A stretch of DNA of 64,000 bases. It comes from Prostheceraeus crozeri (Eukaryota; Platyhelminthes; Polycladida; Euryleptidae). Position 1 is the first letter of the stretch. The number at the start of each line of letters is the position of its first letter. The DNA is taken from assembly GCA_907163375.1 (NCBI GenBank), contig CAJQUW010007015.1, positions 186,001-250,000 of the forward strand, in the 5' to 3' direction. The notes under the pieces are model-generated. The model made no database searches and was not told the DNA's origin. It saw only the letters and a program-made list of their open reading frames with translations. A program made the translations under genes and the position numbers. Below are positions 10,542 through 20,090 of this stretch, piece after piece.

Positions 10542-10915
10542 AGTAGTAAGTAAAACTCCACTTCTGGATACCGCAAGATGGCCGCCGTCGAAAAAGTCGC
10601 TGACGTCCCCCCCCTCCTCCTGTCCGTCGTGTCGGTCGTGGTGTGGCGTCGTGTTGCTTCGAGTCTGACGTCCCCCCCCTCCTGTCCGACGAGTCGGTCG
10701 TGGTGTGCCGCCGTGTTGCTTCGAGTCTGACGTCCCCCCCCTCTGGCCGTCCGTCGTAGCGCGCGGTGATGTGCTGTCCAGGTTGGCGTGGTGTGCCGGC
10801 CAGGTTGGGAGGGTGGACTGTCGTAGCTCACCTGAAAAAATCCTAAGTGTCAGAGTGACTTTGTATGGGTAAAATTTTGAAAATTTTCCAAAGTGTGGCA
10901 TTTCGACCTGGGACC
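10542..10915. repeat. Left terminal inverted repeat of element A, outer part
   Basis: Matches the reverse complement of 53,017-53,380. Starts AGTAGTAAGT, then a GC-rich tract with three tandem ~55-bp units, each with a run of C (G on the other strand) next to GACGT, then a segment ending TTTCGACCTGGGACC. Here element B interrupts it; the repeat resumes at 30,597. Long frames on either strand here are low-complexity by-products, not genes. Confidence 0.85.
10910..10915. repeat. Left target-site duplication of element B (GGGACC)
   Basis: GGGACC immediately before the AGTAATGGGC start of element B. The same six bases follow B's end at 30,597-30,602. The uninterrupted sequence, CGACCTGGGACCCTCACC on the reverse strand, is present three times in A's right terminal repeat. 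Confidence 0.95.
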
Positions 10916-11672
10916 AGTAATGGGCAAAAGACCGTTCCAGGACAGGACAGGTCAAAAAAAAAAATTGGTATCTTTAAAAACGACATAAATTCATGAATTT
11001 AGTCCCTTTTTCAGGTTTTAAAGACCTGAATTCATGAATTTAGTCCATTCAAAAAGTACCATTTTTTCAAAAAATGGTATTTTTAAAAACAACATAAATT
11101 CATGAATTTGAACCCTTTTTCAGGTTATGAAGACCTAAATTCATAAATTTAAGCGTTTTTAAAAATACCCAGTTTTTCAAATTTTTCAAAATCTCAAATT
11201 TGAGAATTACAATTTTCACCTTGAAAATCATGACCGTTCCAGGACACCGAAAATCATAAAAGTTGAAAATCTCAAATTTGAGAATTACAATTTTTACCTT
11301 GAAAATCATGACCGTTCTAGGACACCGAAAAAATCAGAAAAGTTAAGAATCTCAAATTTGAGAATTACAATCGGGCGAAGCCCTAGAACCTTCGGTTCGA
11401 TTTTCACCCCCAAAATCATGACCGTTCCAGGACACCGAAAAATCATAAAAGTTAAGAATCTCAAATTTGAGAATTTCAAATTCATGAATTTTATCCATCT
11501 TTCAGGTTTTTAAAATATATCATGTGACTAAAAATATTTCTTTAAAAATGGAAGAAACAAAAATGGAAGGAACTTCAGAAATGAATGAAACAAAAATGGA
11601 AGGAACTTCAGAAATGGAAGAAACAAAAGTGGAAGGGACCGCAAGAATATATCCTTCGTTATCTCAATTAAA
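10916..11672. repeat. Left terminal inverted repeat of element B
   Basis: Inverted match of 29,841-30,596 with only a few differences (for example AA against CC near 11,152). Contains palindromes AAATTCATGAATTT and CTCAAATTTGAG several times, three to four tandem units that each carry the tip motif GACCGTTC[CT]AGGACA, and a double GC hairpin at 11,371-11,400. The inner end covers the first ~40 codons of the gene at 11,548. Confidence 0.95.
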
Positions 11673-12291
11673 AATAAGTGAATTAAATATAGAAAAACAC
11701 AAAGATAGAGTAAGGTATATGAAAGATAAGGAATCTCAATTATTATTAAGATTAGAGCATTATAAAAAATTAAGAAAGAGATGGACTAAAGTTAAGAATG
11801 TAACACAAGGAATTGGCATATTCTTAACAATAAGTTTAGGTGCTTTAACAATTGTTATATCTTCAGGTGTTTTAGTAATTCCAGTAGTTGCTACAGCTTT
11901 AACAGGTACGGGTGTTTTTACAACTTCACTTGTTACAATGTTAGATAAATCTTTAATAACTAAGAAACGAAAATCATTAAAAACTAAGCATTTACATATT
12001 AAAGAAGTCTATGATAAACTACATTACTACTTTCAAAGAGTATGTGATGATAATGTTATTACGTTAGATGAGATTGAAAAATTTGATCAAATAGCTAATG
12101 AAGTAAATAAAATATCATTTAAATTACAGTCAGAAAAAGTTGGTGATAAGAATAAACAGGGTGGTAAAACTTTTACTGATGGTAAAATTTCTAATGAAGA
12201 AAATGACAAAATTTTTTTAGAAGAGCTAAAAACTTTAAGCGAAAATTTAAGCAAAACTTTATTAAACAAAACTTTATTAAACAAAACTTAA
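11548..12291 (+). CDS. Two-membrane-span coiled-coil Polinton protein (element B)
   Basis: 247 residues. The N terminus has tandem short repeats (EETKMEGTSEM). A basic helical segment (RLEHYKKLRKRWTKV) follows, then a hydrophobic hairpin of two spans (GIFLTISLGALTIVI..., VVATALTGTGVFTTSLV), then a basic helix and a C-terminal acidic helix with a DDNVITLDEIEKF motif. This helix-hairpin-helix layout recurs in metazoan Polintons, where its role is unknown; I infer membrane association. The first ~40 codons lie within the terminal repeat, so a truncated mirror copy exists at the other end (29,965-29,841). The C terminus has LLNKT repeats. Confidence 0.6.
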   Translation: MEETKMEGTSEMNETKMEGTSEMEETKVEGTARIYPSLSQLKISELNIEKHKDRVRYMKDKESQLLLRLEHYKKLRKRWTKVKNVTQGIGIFLTISLGALTIVISSGVLVIPVVATALTGTGVFTTSLVTMLDKSLITKKRKSLKTKHLHIKEVYDKLHYYFQRVCDDNVITLDEIEKFDQIANEVNKISFKLQSEKVGDKNKQGGKTFTDGKISNEENDKIFLEELKTLSENLSKTLLNKTLLNKT

Positions 12292-12521
12292 AACAGGAAA
12301 ACTTTAAACGAGAAACCTTTGAACGAAAAGATATCAGACAACAAAGCAATAAAAAAATAATTTGTTCAGTAAAATGTTTTTGCTGTATTCCAATGTTACC
12401 GCAAAATTCAAATATTATATTTTAAAAAAAATATTATACCCCTATGTTGTATATTTTTTATCACTCGGTAAACAAATCTTCGATCGACTTTCAGTCGGGG
12501 CGAAGCCCCTCGAGTCGAAGC

Positions 12522-13286
12522 CTAGTCAGAGAACAATTGTTCGATAACTCTATCATGAATTTTTTTATCAATATTAATTGTAATGAATCCATAATCTTTT
12601 GCCCAAGCATTATTACACGATTGTTTAAATTCATCTTTATCTCTTATACATAAATCTCTTAGCAAATCACTTAAGTTTCTTGCATTTATTTCAAATAGTA
12701 TAAATATATTTGCATTCTTTCTAATAACACTTCCGTCTAATGAATACATACTTTGTGTTAAATAAAAAACACTACAGTTATTATGTCTACCTCTTGTAAA
12801 ATAATTTCTCTGAACTGACTGATTTCTATCATTAACACAATCATCAAAAATTACACAATGTTTCATTGTTTTATCTAGTTTACTAGGATCTTGCATATTA
12901 CCACTATCATCTATTAATTGTATCTTTATATGGTTATTTTTATTAGATTCTACTAACTGACTATTTTCTACTGCTTCCTCACACCATGAACTTATTTCTT
13001 CTTCATATTCAGATTTTTCGTATTCTTCGAATAGGGAAGCAATTGCTGTTTTTTTAAGATTATTTTCAAATCCATATTTTAAAAATTGATAGACAGGTTG
13101 TTCTGCTGTTGTTGTATAAATTATAAGATTGTTATAATCCAAAAAATTTGGAGTTGTTAAAATTTTAAATAATAGATATGTTTTTCCACATCCTGATCTT
13201 CCGCAAATAACTGCTAAAACTTTATTAGATAAATTTGAATGATGATTAAATTTAAGTTTTTTTTTATTTAAAGACATTTCACTCAT
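12522..13286 (-). CDS. Genome-packaging ATPase, FtsK/HerA (A32-like) (element B)
   Basis: 254 residues. Walker A GRSGCGKT at residues 29-36, Walker B VIFDDC near 145, followed by a sensor-like FTRGRHNNCSVFYLTQS block. This is the A32-type ATPase that drives DNA into capsids in Polintons, adintoviruses and large DNA viruses. It lies next to the penton-like and core protein genes on the same strand. A second P-loop protein of similar layout lies at 20,081-21,667. Confidence 0.85.
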   Translation of the reverse strand: MSEMSLNKKKLKFNHHSNLSNKVLAVICGRSGCGKTYLLFKILTTPNFLDYNNLIIYTTTAEQPVYQFLKYGFENNLKKTAIASLFEEYEKSEYEEEISSWCEEAVENSQLVESNKNNHIKIQLIDDSGNMQDPSKLDKTMKHCVIFDDCVNDRNQSVQRNYFTRGRHNNCSVFYLTQSMYSLDGSVIRKNANIFILFEINARNLSDLLRDLCIRDKDEFKQSCNNAWAKDYGFITINIDKKIHDRVIEQLFSD

Positions 13287-13324
13287 TTTTTAATAAAAAA
13301 ATTTATTTTTATTTTATTTTTATT

Positions 13325-13410
13325 TTTAAAGAAGAAGAAGAAAATTAAACTTTTCTAGCTTCGCGTGGGAGTTTATACCTCTCGAACGGGAGTTTATACC
13401 TCTCGAACCA
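13325..13410. repeat. Short GC-rich repeat pair between genes (element B)
   Basis: Two copies of GGGAGTTTATACCTCTCGAAC in tandem just downstream of a TTCGCG stretch, overlapping the 3' end of the penton-like gene. They are part of the scattered GC-rich modules that stand out in this AT-rich element. Confidence 0.5.
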
Positions 13411-14182
13411 AAAGATCTATCATAATCTCTTCACCTCCAAAATTTATTTCTTGTCCTTTCTCATCAGTGATTCTAATGTTAATGTTGTTAATAGTTTTTC
13501 TTGTAATAGGGAAATATATTAATGTTTGTGGAATTACATTTAATCTATAACCAATGGGCACAGTAAAAGCTGGAAAACTGAATATTAAATTTGATAATTT
13601 ACCATTTATATAACCTCCTTCAATAATGTCACAATGTACAACAATTGAATTTATTTCAGTTATTTTTGGAATCTTCTCACTTAAATGATAACCTTGACTA
13701 TAAGTTTGTTTATTAAATCCTAATAGCTTTGACAATGATCTATCATGATTAAAATCAACTTGATGATTTTCGTCTAAAGTAAGAGAAAATTTATTAACTG
13801 CCGGTTCAACTGCAAAATGTAATTGTTTCTTATCTTTAAATGGTATCCCTAAATGTCTCTTAATTTCATTTGATATTGATTCAACTTCGTAAGAACCAGG
13901 AAGAAAAGTTAGTATTTTCCATGTTTTACCTTTATCAGTAGAATATCTAAATTGATCATTCACATCTTTGATAACGTTTTGAATAGTGTTAAATGTAGAG
14001 AAACTAGTCAATGCAATTTGATAATTTTTATTTTGTTCCAAATGTAGAATGGGTTCTAAATTACAAGTGTGTGATGAAGTAGTTGTTATAATTTTTAACG
14101 TCGTACTAAATTTTGATGAACCCAAAATCTCTGTCAAATTTTCTAAATGTTTATTAATTTTGTCTAAATCTGCTGAACACAT
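13394..14182 (-). CDS. Penton-like minor capsid protein (element B)
   Basis: 262 residues, beta-rich, no membrane span. Opening: LEQNKNYQIALTSFSTFNTI. Middle: LLGFNKQTYS and INSIVVHCDIIEGG. End: YFPITRKTINNINIRITDEKGQEINFGGEEIMIDLLVRE. The closing block (I.I.I.D..G..I.F.G) is shared with the larger penton-like proteins of A and C. Position beside the packaging ATPase and size fit the Polinton minor (penton) capsid protein that fills the five-fold vertices. Identification rests on these motifs; no structure was compared. Confidence 0.65.
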   Translation of the reverse strand: MCSADLDKINKHLENLTEILGSSKFSTTLKIITTTSSHTCNLEPILHLEQNKNYQIALTSFSTFNTIQNVIKDVNDQFRYSTDKGKTWKILTFLPGSYEVESISNEIKRHLGIPFKDKKQLHFAVEPAVNKFSLTLDENHQVDFNHDRSLSKLLGFNKQTYSQGYHLSEKIPKITEINSIVVHCDIIEGGYINGKLSNLIFSFPAFTVPIGYRLNVIPQTLIYFPITRKTINNINIRITDEKGQEINFGGEEIMIDLLVREV

Positions 14183-14199
14183 TTTTAAACTAAAAAATT

Positions 14200-14312
14200 A
14201 AATAAATATTATAGATAAAAATCGTAGATAAAAATCATAAATAAAAATCATAGATAAAAATCATAAATAAAAATCATAGATGAAAATCATAAATAAAAAT
14301 CATAGATAAAAA
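14200..14312. repeat. 13-bp AT-rich tandem repeat (element B)
   Basis: About eight copies of ATAAAAATCATAG with small variants between the penton-like gene and the next gene. No hairpin; probably slippage-grown spacer in the upstream region of the penton-like gene. Confidence 0.8.
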
Positions 14313-15149
14313 TTAGAAACAACATATTTCAGCTACACTTTTATAATCTTCTTCATTTAGAATCTTCTTTTCTAACAGTCTTTTCAATATAGCATGAATT
14401 TCATTGAAACTAGAATTATGTCCTTCTTTTATTGCAGATATTAAAATATTTAATCTATTTAGTAATTCTTGTGGATCATCTGGTAAAAATATGGTTGTTT
14501 CTGTTTTCTGTTTTTCTGTTTTCTGTTTTTCAGATAAACCTTTTCCTACTTTAACTCCCGTTGATAATAAATTTTCTAATTGTTTATAACGTTTAAGAGT
14601 TTTTACTACACCTACTCTATCTAATATAGTTTTATATTTTATTAGATCTTCTACAGCATAATTTTTTAAATCTGCTCCTCTTAAAAGATCAACAAAATTT
14701 CTATCTAAACTAATAGGTTTTTTATCTGGAGTAAAAATTAATCCCCGTAAAGGTTGTGGAAATATTTCTTTACCACCAAGATAAAATCTTGCAAATAATT
14801 TTTTATCTAAAAAGAAAGTAGAATGTTCGAATAACATAGATTTTGGTAATTTTTTATCTATGTTTGCCTCTAACAAACCATAGTCATCTAATAGTGTTTT
14901 AAGTATAGGATCCGCTATATCAACACGTTTTTCATTAAGTTCTTTTTCAAGAGTTTTAAATGGTTCGACAGTTTTTTCATAATCAGTTTTTACTTCTTCA
15001 GTTAATTTTAATTGTTCAAACATATCAGATTGAATACCAGCTTTTGTCATTCTATGTTGAAGATGATTTTCTTTCATAATATTTCTTTGTTTTATTAATT
15101 CGTCTAATTGTTTTATTCTTTTAAAATTATCAGCTCTAACTTTATCCAT
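14313..15149 (-). CDS. Conserved Polinton structural protein, helical N terminus (element B)
   Basis: 278 residues. A Lys-rich helical start (MDKVRADNFKRIKQLDELIKQRN) precedes a central block, PLRGLIFTPDKKPISLDRNFVDLLRGADLKNYAVEDLIKYKTIL. That block is a landmark of an uncharacterised protein found beside the capsid genes of metazoan Polintons. The C-terminal helices end in NEEDYKSVAEICCF. A 57-residue protein with nearly the same N terminus is encoded at 24,005-24,178 on the other strand. I infer a virion-core or scaffold role from position only. Confidence 0.5.
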   Translation of the reverse strand: MDKVRADNFKRIKQLDELIKQRNIMKENHLQHRMTKAGIQSDMFEQLKLTEEVKTDYEKTVEPFKTLEKELNEKRVDIADPILKTLLDDYGLLEANIDKKLPKSMLFEHSTFFLDKKLFARFYLGGKEIFPQPLRGLIFTPDKKPISLDRNFVDLLRGADLKNYAVEDLIKYKTILDRVGVVKTLKRYKQLENLLSTGVKVGKGLSEKQKTEKQKTETTIFLPDDPQELLNRLNILISAIKEGHNSSFNEIHAILKRLLEKKILNEEDYKSVAEICCF

Positions 15150-15262
15150 TTTTATATTATTATTTTATATTATTATTATTTTATATTATTATTTTATGTT
15201 ATATTATTTTATAATATTTTATATTGTTATATTGTTATATTTAGAAAATAGAAATTAGAAAA

Positions 15263-18200
15263 TTAAAAAGGTAAAGTAGTTATTCCATCAGGTAAAATTT
15301 TTCTTTTATCATCAAATGGATCTAATGCTAATTTATGTTCTTCTTTTAAATACATTTTATGTTTCTTTGAATTAAGTCTATAATTATATGCTGTTTTTAT
15401 TTCATTATTAAATAATGCATTTTTATAATCTTGAAATGTTATTTGATTAGCTACTGATGCCTTTGAAATTCCTTTCAATGTTTTATGTGTTTTAATATTA
15501 TTAGTTGTATCATAACAGTAACATTTAGATTTTAAAAATATAGCTTCTGTTATGAAATCTTCATTTCCTTCTAATTCATCTTTTACTTTACATAAATCAG
15601 AAGGATGAATAATATCTTTTATTTTATTAATTTCTTTATCAAGTGAAGAACCATATGGTACTGTTAATTCTAAGAAAATAGAATCGGTATCTGTAAAGTG
15701 TAATTTATAGTTTTTGCCATAAGCAGGTGCTAAATAATCATATATAAAACTATACATAAATAGTTTAGCTAATTCTAATATAGTGAAACCAATGAAATTA
15801 AACTTATCATGTTTTACAATGCTTCTTCTTAGATGAACAGCACAAAGTTCATCACTGAATCTAGTAGTTCTTTTATATGTAGGTTTCCTTGTTAAATTTT
15901 GAAATCTATCTCTATCATAAACTATTTCAATATTTTGTCTATTACGCACATTTTCTAAAGTCTTACCATAAAATGCATTATTCATTAATTTGAAGAAAAC
16001 GTTTCCAAAATCATCTTTATTTCTTTTAGCTATTTTACGTTTTTCAATATTGAACTCTATATAATTTTTTAACCACCTAGATTTTCTATACTCTAGTTTT
16101 CGATGTATTTTGGTGAGAATCATACCATGATCTAAATACCAATCTAGCATTCTTCCTTCAACAACATACTTTCCTTTATTGCTTTGTGTTAACATAAGTT
16201 TTTTTGTTGGTCTGTATTTTTTCGGAATTATAGATTTTTGATAATCTGAAAAATCTTCTATATTGGGAATTTTATTTTCTGGACAGAAAGGATAATATTT
16301 TGTTGCGTCTTTTATATAATCAGGGTATACTAAATCAACTTCATATACATAACCAAAATTATTTTCACCATCATATGTTCTTTGATAATCTAGATTATTA
16401 CACCATGTCATTTCACCTGTTGGTAATTCTTGTATCATGCAAGAAGAATATAAGCTATTAAAATCATAATATAATAAATAGTTTTCTCTCATGATTTCAT
16501 CAACTGCTGCTTGACTATCTTCATTTGATATAAGTCCTTCTATATTTTGATTAAACAATTTTATAAACTGATCGCTTTCTTCTGGAGATAAAGGTTTCAT
16601 TATTCCATATTCTTGTGGATTTACTTTCTTATTATAACATTTAACATATCTATTACCTAAAACTGATGAAACACCACCTCTAATTCCAGATTCAAAAAAT
16701 AATAATTTATCATATGTATTTTCTTTATAATGTTTAAGTTTAACATTTGTATGTTTTAATCCTGCTAACCATGTTAAACCTGGTGTAGAATAACAATAAC
16801 ATGGATCTATTCCGTAATATTCTAAACACATATCACGAAAGTTTTCGAAAAGATCAGCTAGTATTAATACATCTATCTGTAGATATTTCATTGTATAATC
16901 ATACATTGTTTTACAATTTAACTCTCTCCAATTTTTTTCAGCTTCTGCATAGTCTTCGTCAGATAATTGTGATTGTTTTAATGTTGATTTAAATTTATTT
17001 ATTGGAGGAAGTTGTTCTTCTTCCATAATTTTATTCACAGAATTAAAATCTCCAGTTAAATACTCATACGGAAATATTCCTTTTAAAGGTTTTAAATTAT
17101 ATTTATTTAATATTTTACATTGTTCAGATTTCAAAGTTTTTCCCATAACATCTAATGAATAAGGAGTAAAAAATCTAAATGCATCTAAAATTCTAATACA
17201 ACCTAATTGCATTGAAAAATATTCTTCTTCTGTTTTACATAGTACATTTATTTTTTGTTGTTGTAATTTTTCAGATGAAAATAAATCTTTCATTACTAGA
17301 TGGAAATCATATTTAGAACCATTGTAGAAATATAAAGGAACAAAGTTATATTTAAATTTATTAGCATTAAGATTACAAGAATTATGTGCTGCACCTCTAT
17401 ATAATCCATTTAGATGATCATGATCTTTTACCTTATCAAGATATCTACCTTTGCCAGTTTTATATTTATTTGTAAAACCTTTTCCACAGTAATAACAATT
17501 TATTTCATCATCAAATTCTTTTCTTTCTTCATCCGTTAATGGAAGCATTGGTATATTTGTTTCAAGCAATTGTGAAAAATAATTTTGTAATTCTTCTACT
17601 TTCTTTGTAAACATTTCTGAACTATCTTCACCATAGTATTGAAAATATTCTGATTTAAATAAATTAGGATAATTTGAGTGAATGTACATTCCCCAACATA
17701 ATGGTTTTTGTTCAAATAAATATTTTTCTTTACTTTGTTCAGCTGAACTTTTTCCAGGTGCACTTTTTTCAGAATTATAATTTTCAGAATTATAATTTTC
17801 AGAATTATAATTTTCAGAATTATAATTTTCAGAATCAGGTGAAGCCCTGGAACTTTCCGTTTGATTTTGTGTCATATTAACATTATATGCTTCAAAATCA
17901 CAATAAATAGTAAAGGGTACTTTATTTTTAAAATACCATTTATTATATTCTAAATAATCATCTTTAGGAAAAGTATTTTGAACTGCTTCGTTTTGTTGAC
18001 AATTCTCCAAATGTCTATTCATTTCTTCTAAAGTTCTAAAACTTGTCATACATTGAAGACAAGGAAAATTTTTATTATCTGAAGTTTTTGTAAATATAGA
18101 AACATCTTTACACAATATAAAATGACCCTGATAATATAATATATTCGCTTGTGCTGGTTGTTTTGACTGTTCTAGTTTTTCAAATTCATCTTTATATATT

Positions 18201-19837
18201 TCATGTGTTTCATTAATTTCTTTTGTAATATTAAATGTATTTTGATAATAATTTTGATTTAATATTTGTAGCTGATAAATATATTCTTTATCATATTGTT
18301 CTTTATATTGCTGTTGACATTTTTTTAAACATTCATTTATTTTTTGATTGGTTTCATTTTCTTCATTATTTTCTTCATTTAATTTTTTATTATTTTCTTC
18401 ATTTAATTTTTGAATTGTTTCTATCTTATTTTGATATTTATGGTGATATTCTTGTAGTAACATTTTTGTTTGTTGTTGATAATCTATTTTACATTTTTGT
18501 AAACTTTTATTTAAATTTTCTAATTTTTGTTGATATTCTGAAGATAAAGATGAATATTTGTAATTATAATCATCAGTACGTCCTTTATAATTATTATGAT
18601 TAATCATTATTGGTGATAGTGTTTTAACAAGTTCAAATTTTTCAGTACATATTATATTTCCTTGGTAAAAAATATTATGATGCATGTAATTTCCTCTATC
18701 ATTATATACTATTTCTGATTGGCATAAATTTTTATTATTCAAATAAAATTTTTTTGAATCTGAGTAAAGTGGAGTAATTTTACCAATAGAAACATAATTC
18801 ACATTTAATTCAAAAACATTTACTTCAATTAAATTTTTATTCTTTTTATGAAACTTTATTAACCTATTATAATCATATGGAAATTCATGTAAACCATCCG
18901 AAAGATCAAATTCCTTTATATATTCTTCTTTTTTGTAATGACTTAGTCTTTCTTTATGATATTTTGCAGGATGTAAATGTGCTATAATACTCCACAGAAA
19001 ACAATAATCATCTTCATTTTTTATGTTGATTAATTGAGGTGAACTGAAAGGTAAAGGAACATAACTACCACCAGTATTATTTTTATATTTATCAATTACT
19101 ATTTTCTTAGATAGTATTTTAACAAATCTCCAACCAGATTCACTTAACTGGGCTTCAATTATACAATTTTCTAATTTAAGTATCATCGATTCAAATATGG
19201 GTTGTATATTATTTACATTATGAATTTCTTGTGACTTTGTAAAATGTCCTTGTATTATTTCTTTAGGAATTCCATCAGATCCATTTTTTGTATAAAGTAC
19301 TTCTACATTCATATAACATTTGAAAGATTTCTTAAATATATTAGAAAAGTTGGTTAGAATATCAGAAAAAGTTTTATCGGTTTCATTATATTCAACCGAT
19401 TCATTAAATAAATATTTTATATCTGTTTCGGGCGAAGCCCTGGAAGACATCTTTGATGTCCCGTGTACGGCTTTATCAAATTCATCTATTTCGTTAAATT
19501 CATCTATTTCGTTAAATTCATCAGTATCGCTAAATAAATATCTTCCATCTGATACGGGCGAAGCCCTGGAAGACATCTCCGATGTCCCATGTACATGTTC
19601 ATCTTCACTATTAAAAACTTTTTTATATTCCGAATGTGAATAATCATCAAATATTTTTTTAACTTTTATATCAGTAGGTAATGTTTCTAGATAGTTTTTA
19701 TAACTATTTAATTTTAATATATTTCCTTCATCAACTCGTTCTACATTTTGTAAATGCATTTTACTTTGTAGATGAGATTGATAACTTCTTTTTGTTTGTA
19801 ATTTTTTTTCACATAAGACACAATAAAATTTTTTCAT
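15263..19837 (-). CDS. Protein-primed DNA polymerase B (element B)
   Basis: 1,524 residues. An N-terminal C2H2 finger (FYCVLCEKKL..SYQSHLQSKMH) is followed by a YCFLWSIIAHL block common in these proteins and a Gln/Glu-rich coiled coil. Exonuclease motifs follow: CDFEAY near 646, FYNGSKYDFHLV, and YLQIDVLILADLF. A Cys/His endonuclease-VII-like block (CYYCGKGF...KDHDHLNGLYRGAAHNSC) lies between exonuclease motifs I and II. Polymerase motifs: DFNSLYSS near 1,122, LMNNAFYGKT and FTDTDSIFLEL near 1,383. It would replicate the element by protein priming. Three in-frame SSRASP stretches (near residues 89, 132 and 663) come from GC-rich hairpin modules inside the gene. Confidence 0.95.
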   Translation of the reverse strand: MKKFYCVLCEKKLQTKRSYQSHLQSKMHLQNVERVDEGNILKLNSYKNYLETLPTDIKVKKIFDDYSHSEYKKVFNSEDEHVHGTSEMSSRASPVSDGRYLFSDTDEFNEIDEFNEIDEFDKAVHGTSKMSSRASPETDIKYLFNESVEYNETDKTFSDILTNFSNIFKKSFKCYMNVEVLYTKNGSDGIPKEIIQGHFTKSQEIHNVNNIQPIFESMILKLENCIIEAQLSESGWRFVKILSKKIVIDKYKNNTGGSYVPLPFSSPQLINIKNEDDYCFLWSIIAHLHPAKYHKERLSHYKKEEYIKEFDLSDGLHEFPYDYNRLIKFHKKNKNLIEVNVFELNVNYVSIGKITPLYSDSKKFYLNNKNLCQSEIVYNDRGNYMHHNIFYQGNIICTEKFELVKTLSPIMINHNNYKGRTDDYNYKYSSLSSEYQQKLENLNKSLQKCKIDYQQQTKMLLQEYHHKYQNKIETIQKLNEENNKKLNEENNEENETNQKINECLKKCQQQYKEQYDKEYIYQLQILNQNYYQNTFNITKEINETHEIYKDEFEKLEQSKQPAQANILYYQGHFILCKDVSIFTKTSDNKNFPCLQCMTSFRTLEEMNRHLENCQQNEAVQNTFPKDDYLEYNKWYFKNKVPFTIYCDFEAYNVNMTQNQTESSRASPDSENYNSENYNSENYNSENYNSEKSAPGKSSAEQSKEKYLFEQKPLCWGMYIHSNYPNLFKSEYFQYYGEDSSEMFTKKVEELQNYFSQLLETNIPMLPLTDEERKEFDDEINCYYCGKGFTNKYKTGKGRYLDKVKDHDHLNGLYRGAAHNSCNLNANKFKYNFVPLYFYNGSKYDFHLVMKDLFSSEKLQQQKINVLCKTEEEYFSMQLGCIRILDAFRFFTPYSLDVMGKTLKSEQCKILNKYNLKPLKGIFPYEYLTGDFNSVNKIMEEEQLPPINKFKSTLKQSQLSDEDYAEAEKNWRELNCKTMYDYTMKYLQIDVLILADLFENFRDMCLEYYGIDPCYCYSTPGLTWLAGLKHTNVKLKHYKENTYDKLLFFESGIRGGVSSVLGNRYVKCYNKKVNPQEYGIMKPLSPEESDQFIKLFNQNIEGLISNEDSQAAVDEIMRENYLLYYDFNSLYSSCMIQELPTGEMTWCNNLDYQRTYDGENNFGYVYEVDLVYPDYIKDATKYYPFCPENKIPNIEDFSDYQKSIIPKKYRPTKKLMLTQSNKGKYVVEGRMLDWYLDHGMILTKIHRKLEYRKSRWLKNYIEFNIEKRKIAKRNKDDFGNVFFKLMNNAFYGKTLENVRNRQNIEIVYDRDRFQNLTRKPTYKRTTRFSDELCAVHLRRSIVKHDKFNFIGFTILELAKLFMYSFIYDYLAPAYGKNYKLHFTDTDSIFLELTVPYGSSLDKEINKIKDIIHPSDLCKVKDELEGNEDFITEAIFLKSKCYCYDTTNNIKTHKTLKGISKASVANQITFQDYKNALFNNEIKTAYNYRLNSKKHKMYLKEEHKLALDPFDDKRKILPDGITTLPF
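17765..17835. repeat. In-frame 14-15-bp tandem repeat in the polymerase gene (element B)
   Basis: Four to five copies of TTCAGAATTATAAT encode SENYNSENYNSE, directly beside one of the GC hairpin modules. It lies in a nonconserved linker after exonuclease motif I. Confidence 0.85.
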
Positions 19838-19977
19838 TTTTTATTTTTTAAAGAAAAAATTTGTGTTTTAGTTTTTTTAAAAAAAAAATCTAAAAATATA
19901 TTTAATGGAATTTTTAGAGAAAAAAAAATTCTAAAATATATATAATGGAAAATATTATAAATATATATATATCTGCA

Positions 19978-20090
19978 ATCGGGCAAAGCCCTAGAACCTT
20001 CGGTTCGATTATGATAAATTTGTTTAATTATGATAAATTTGTTTAATTATGATAAATTTGTTTAATTATGATAAATTTGTTTAATTATTA
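19978..20090. repeat. Double GC hairpin and 19-bp tandem repeat (element B)
   Basis: Between the polymerase and the membrane ATPase. First a GGGC..GCCC and GAACC-TTCG-GGTTC double hairpin nearly identical to the one in the terminal repeats (11,371-11,400). Then four copies of TATGATAAATTTGTTTAAT, the last running into the end of the ATPase gene. Confidence 0.8.

Noticed and set aside
10460-10955. Minus-strand frames of 123-156 residues rich in Arg, Thr, His and Gly
   Set aside because: They cover A's GC-rich terminal repeat, appear again in mirror form at 53,026-53,497, and have repeat-driven composition with no domain.
18235-18603. Hydrophobic 122-residue frame opposite B's polymerase
   Set aside because: It lies antisense to the Gln/Lys-rich coiled-coil part of the polymerase, so it is a composition artefact.
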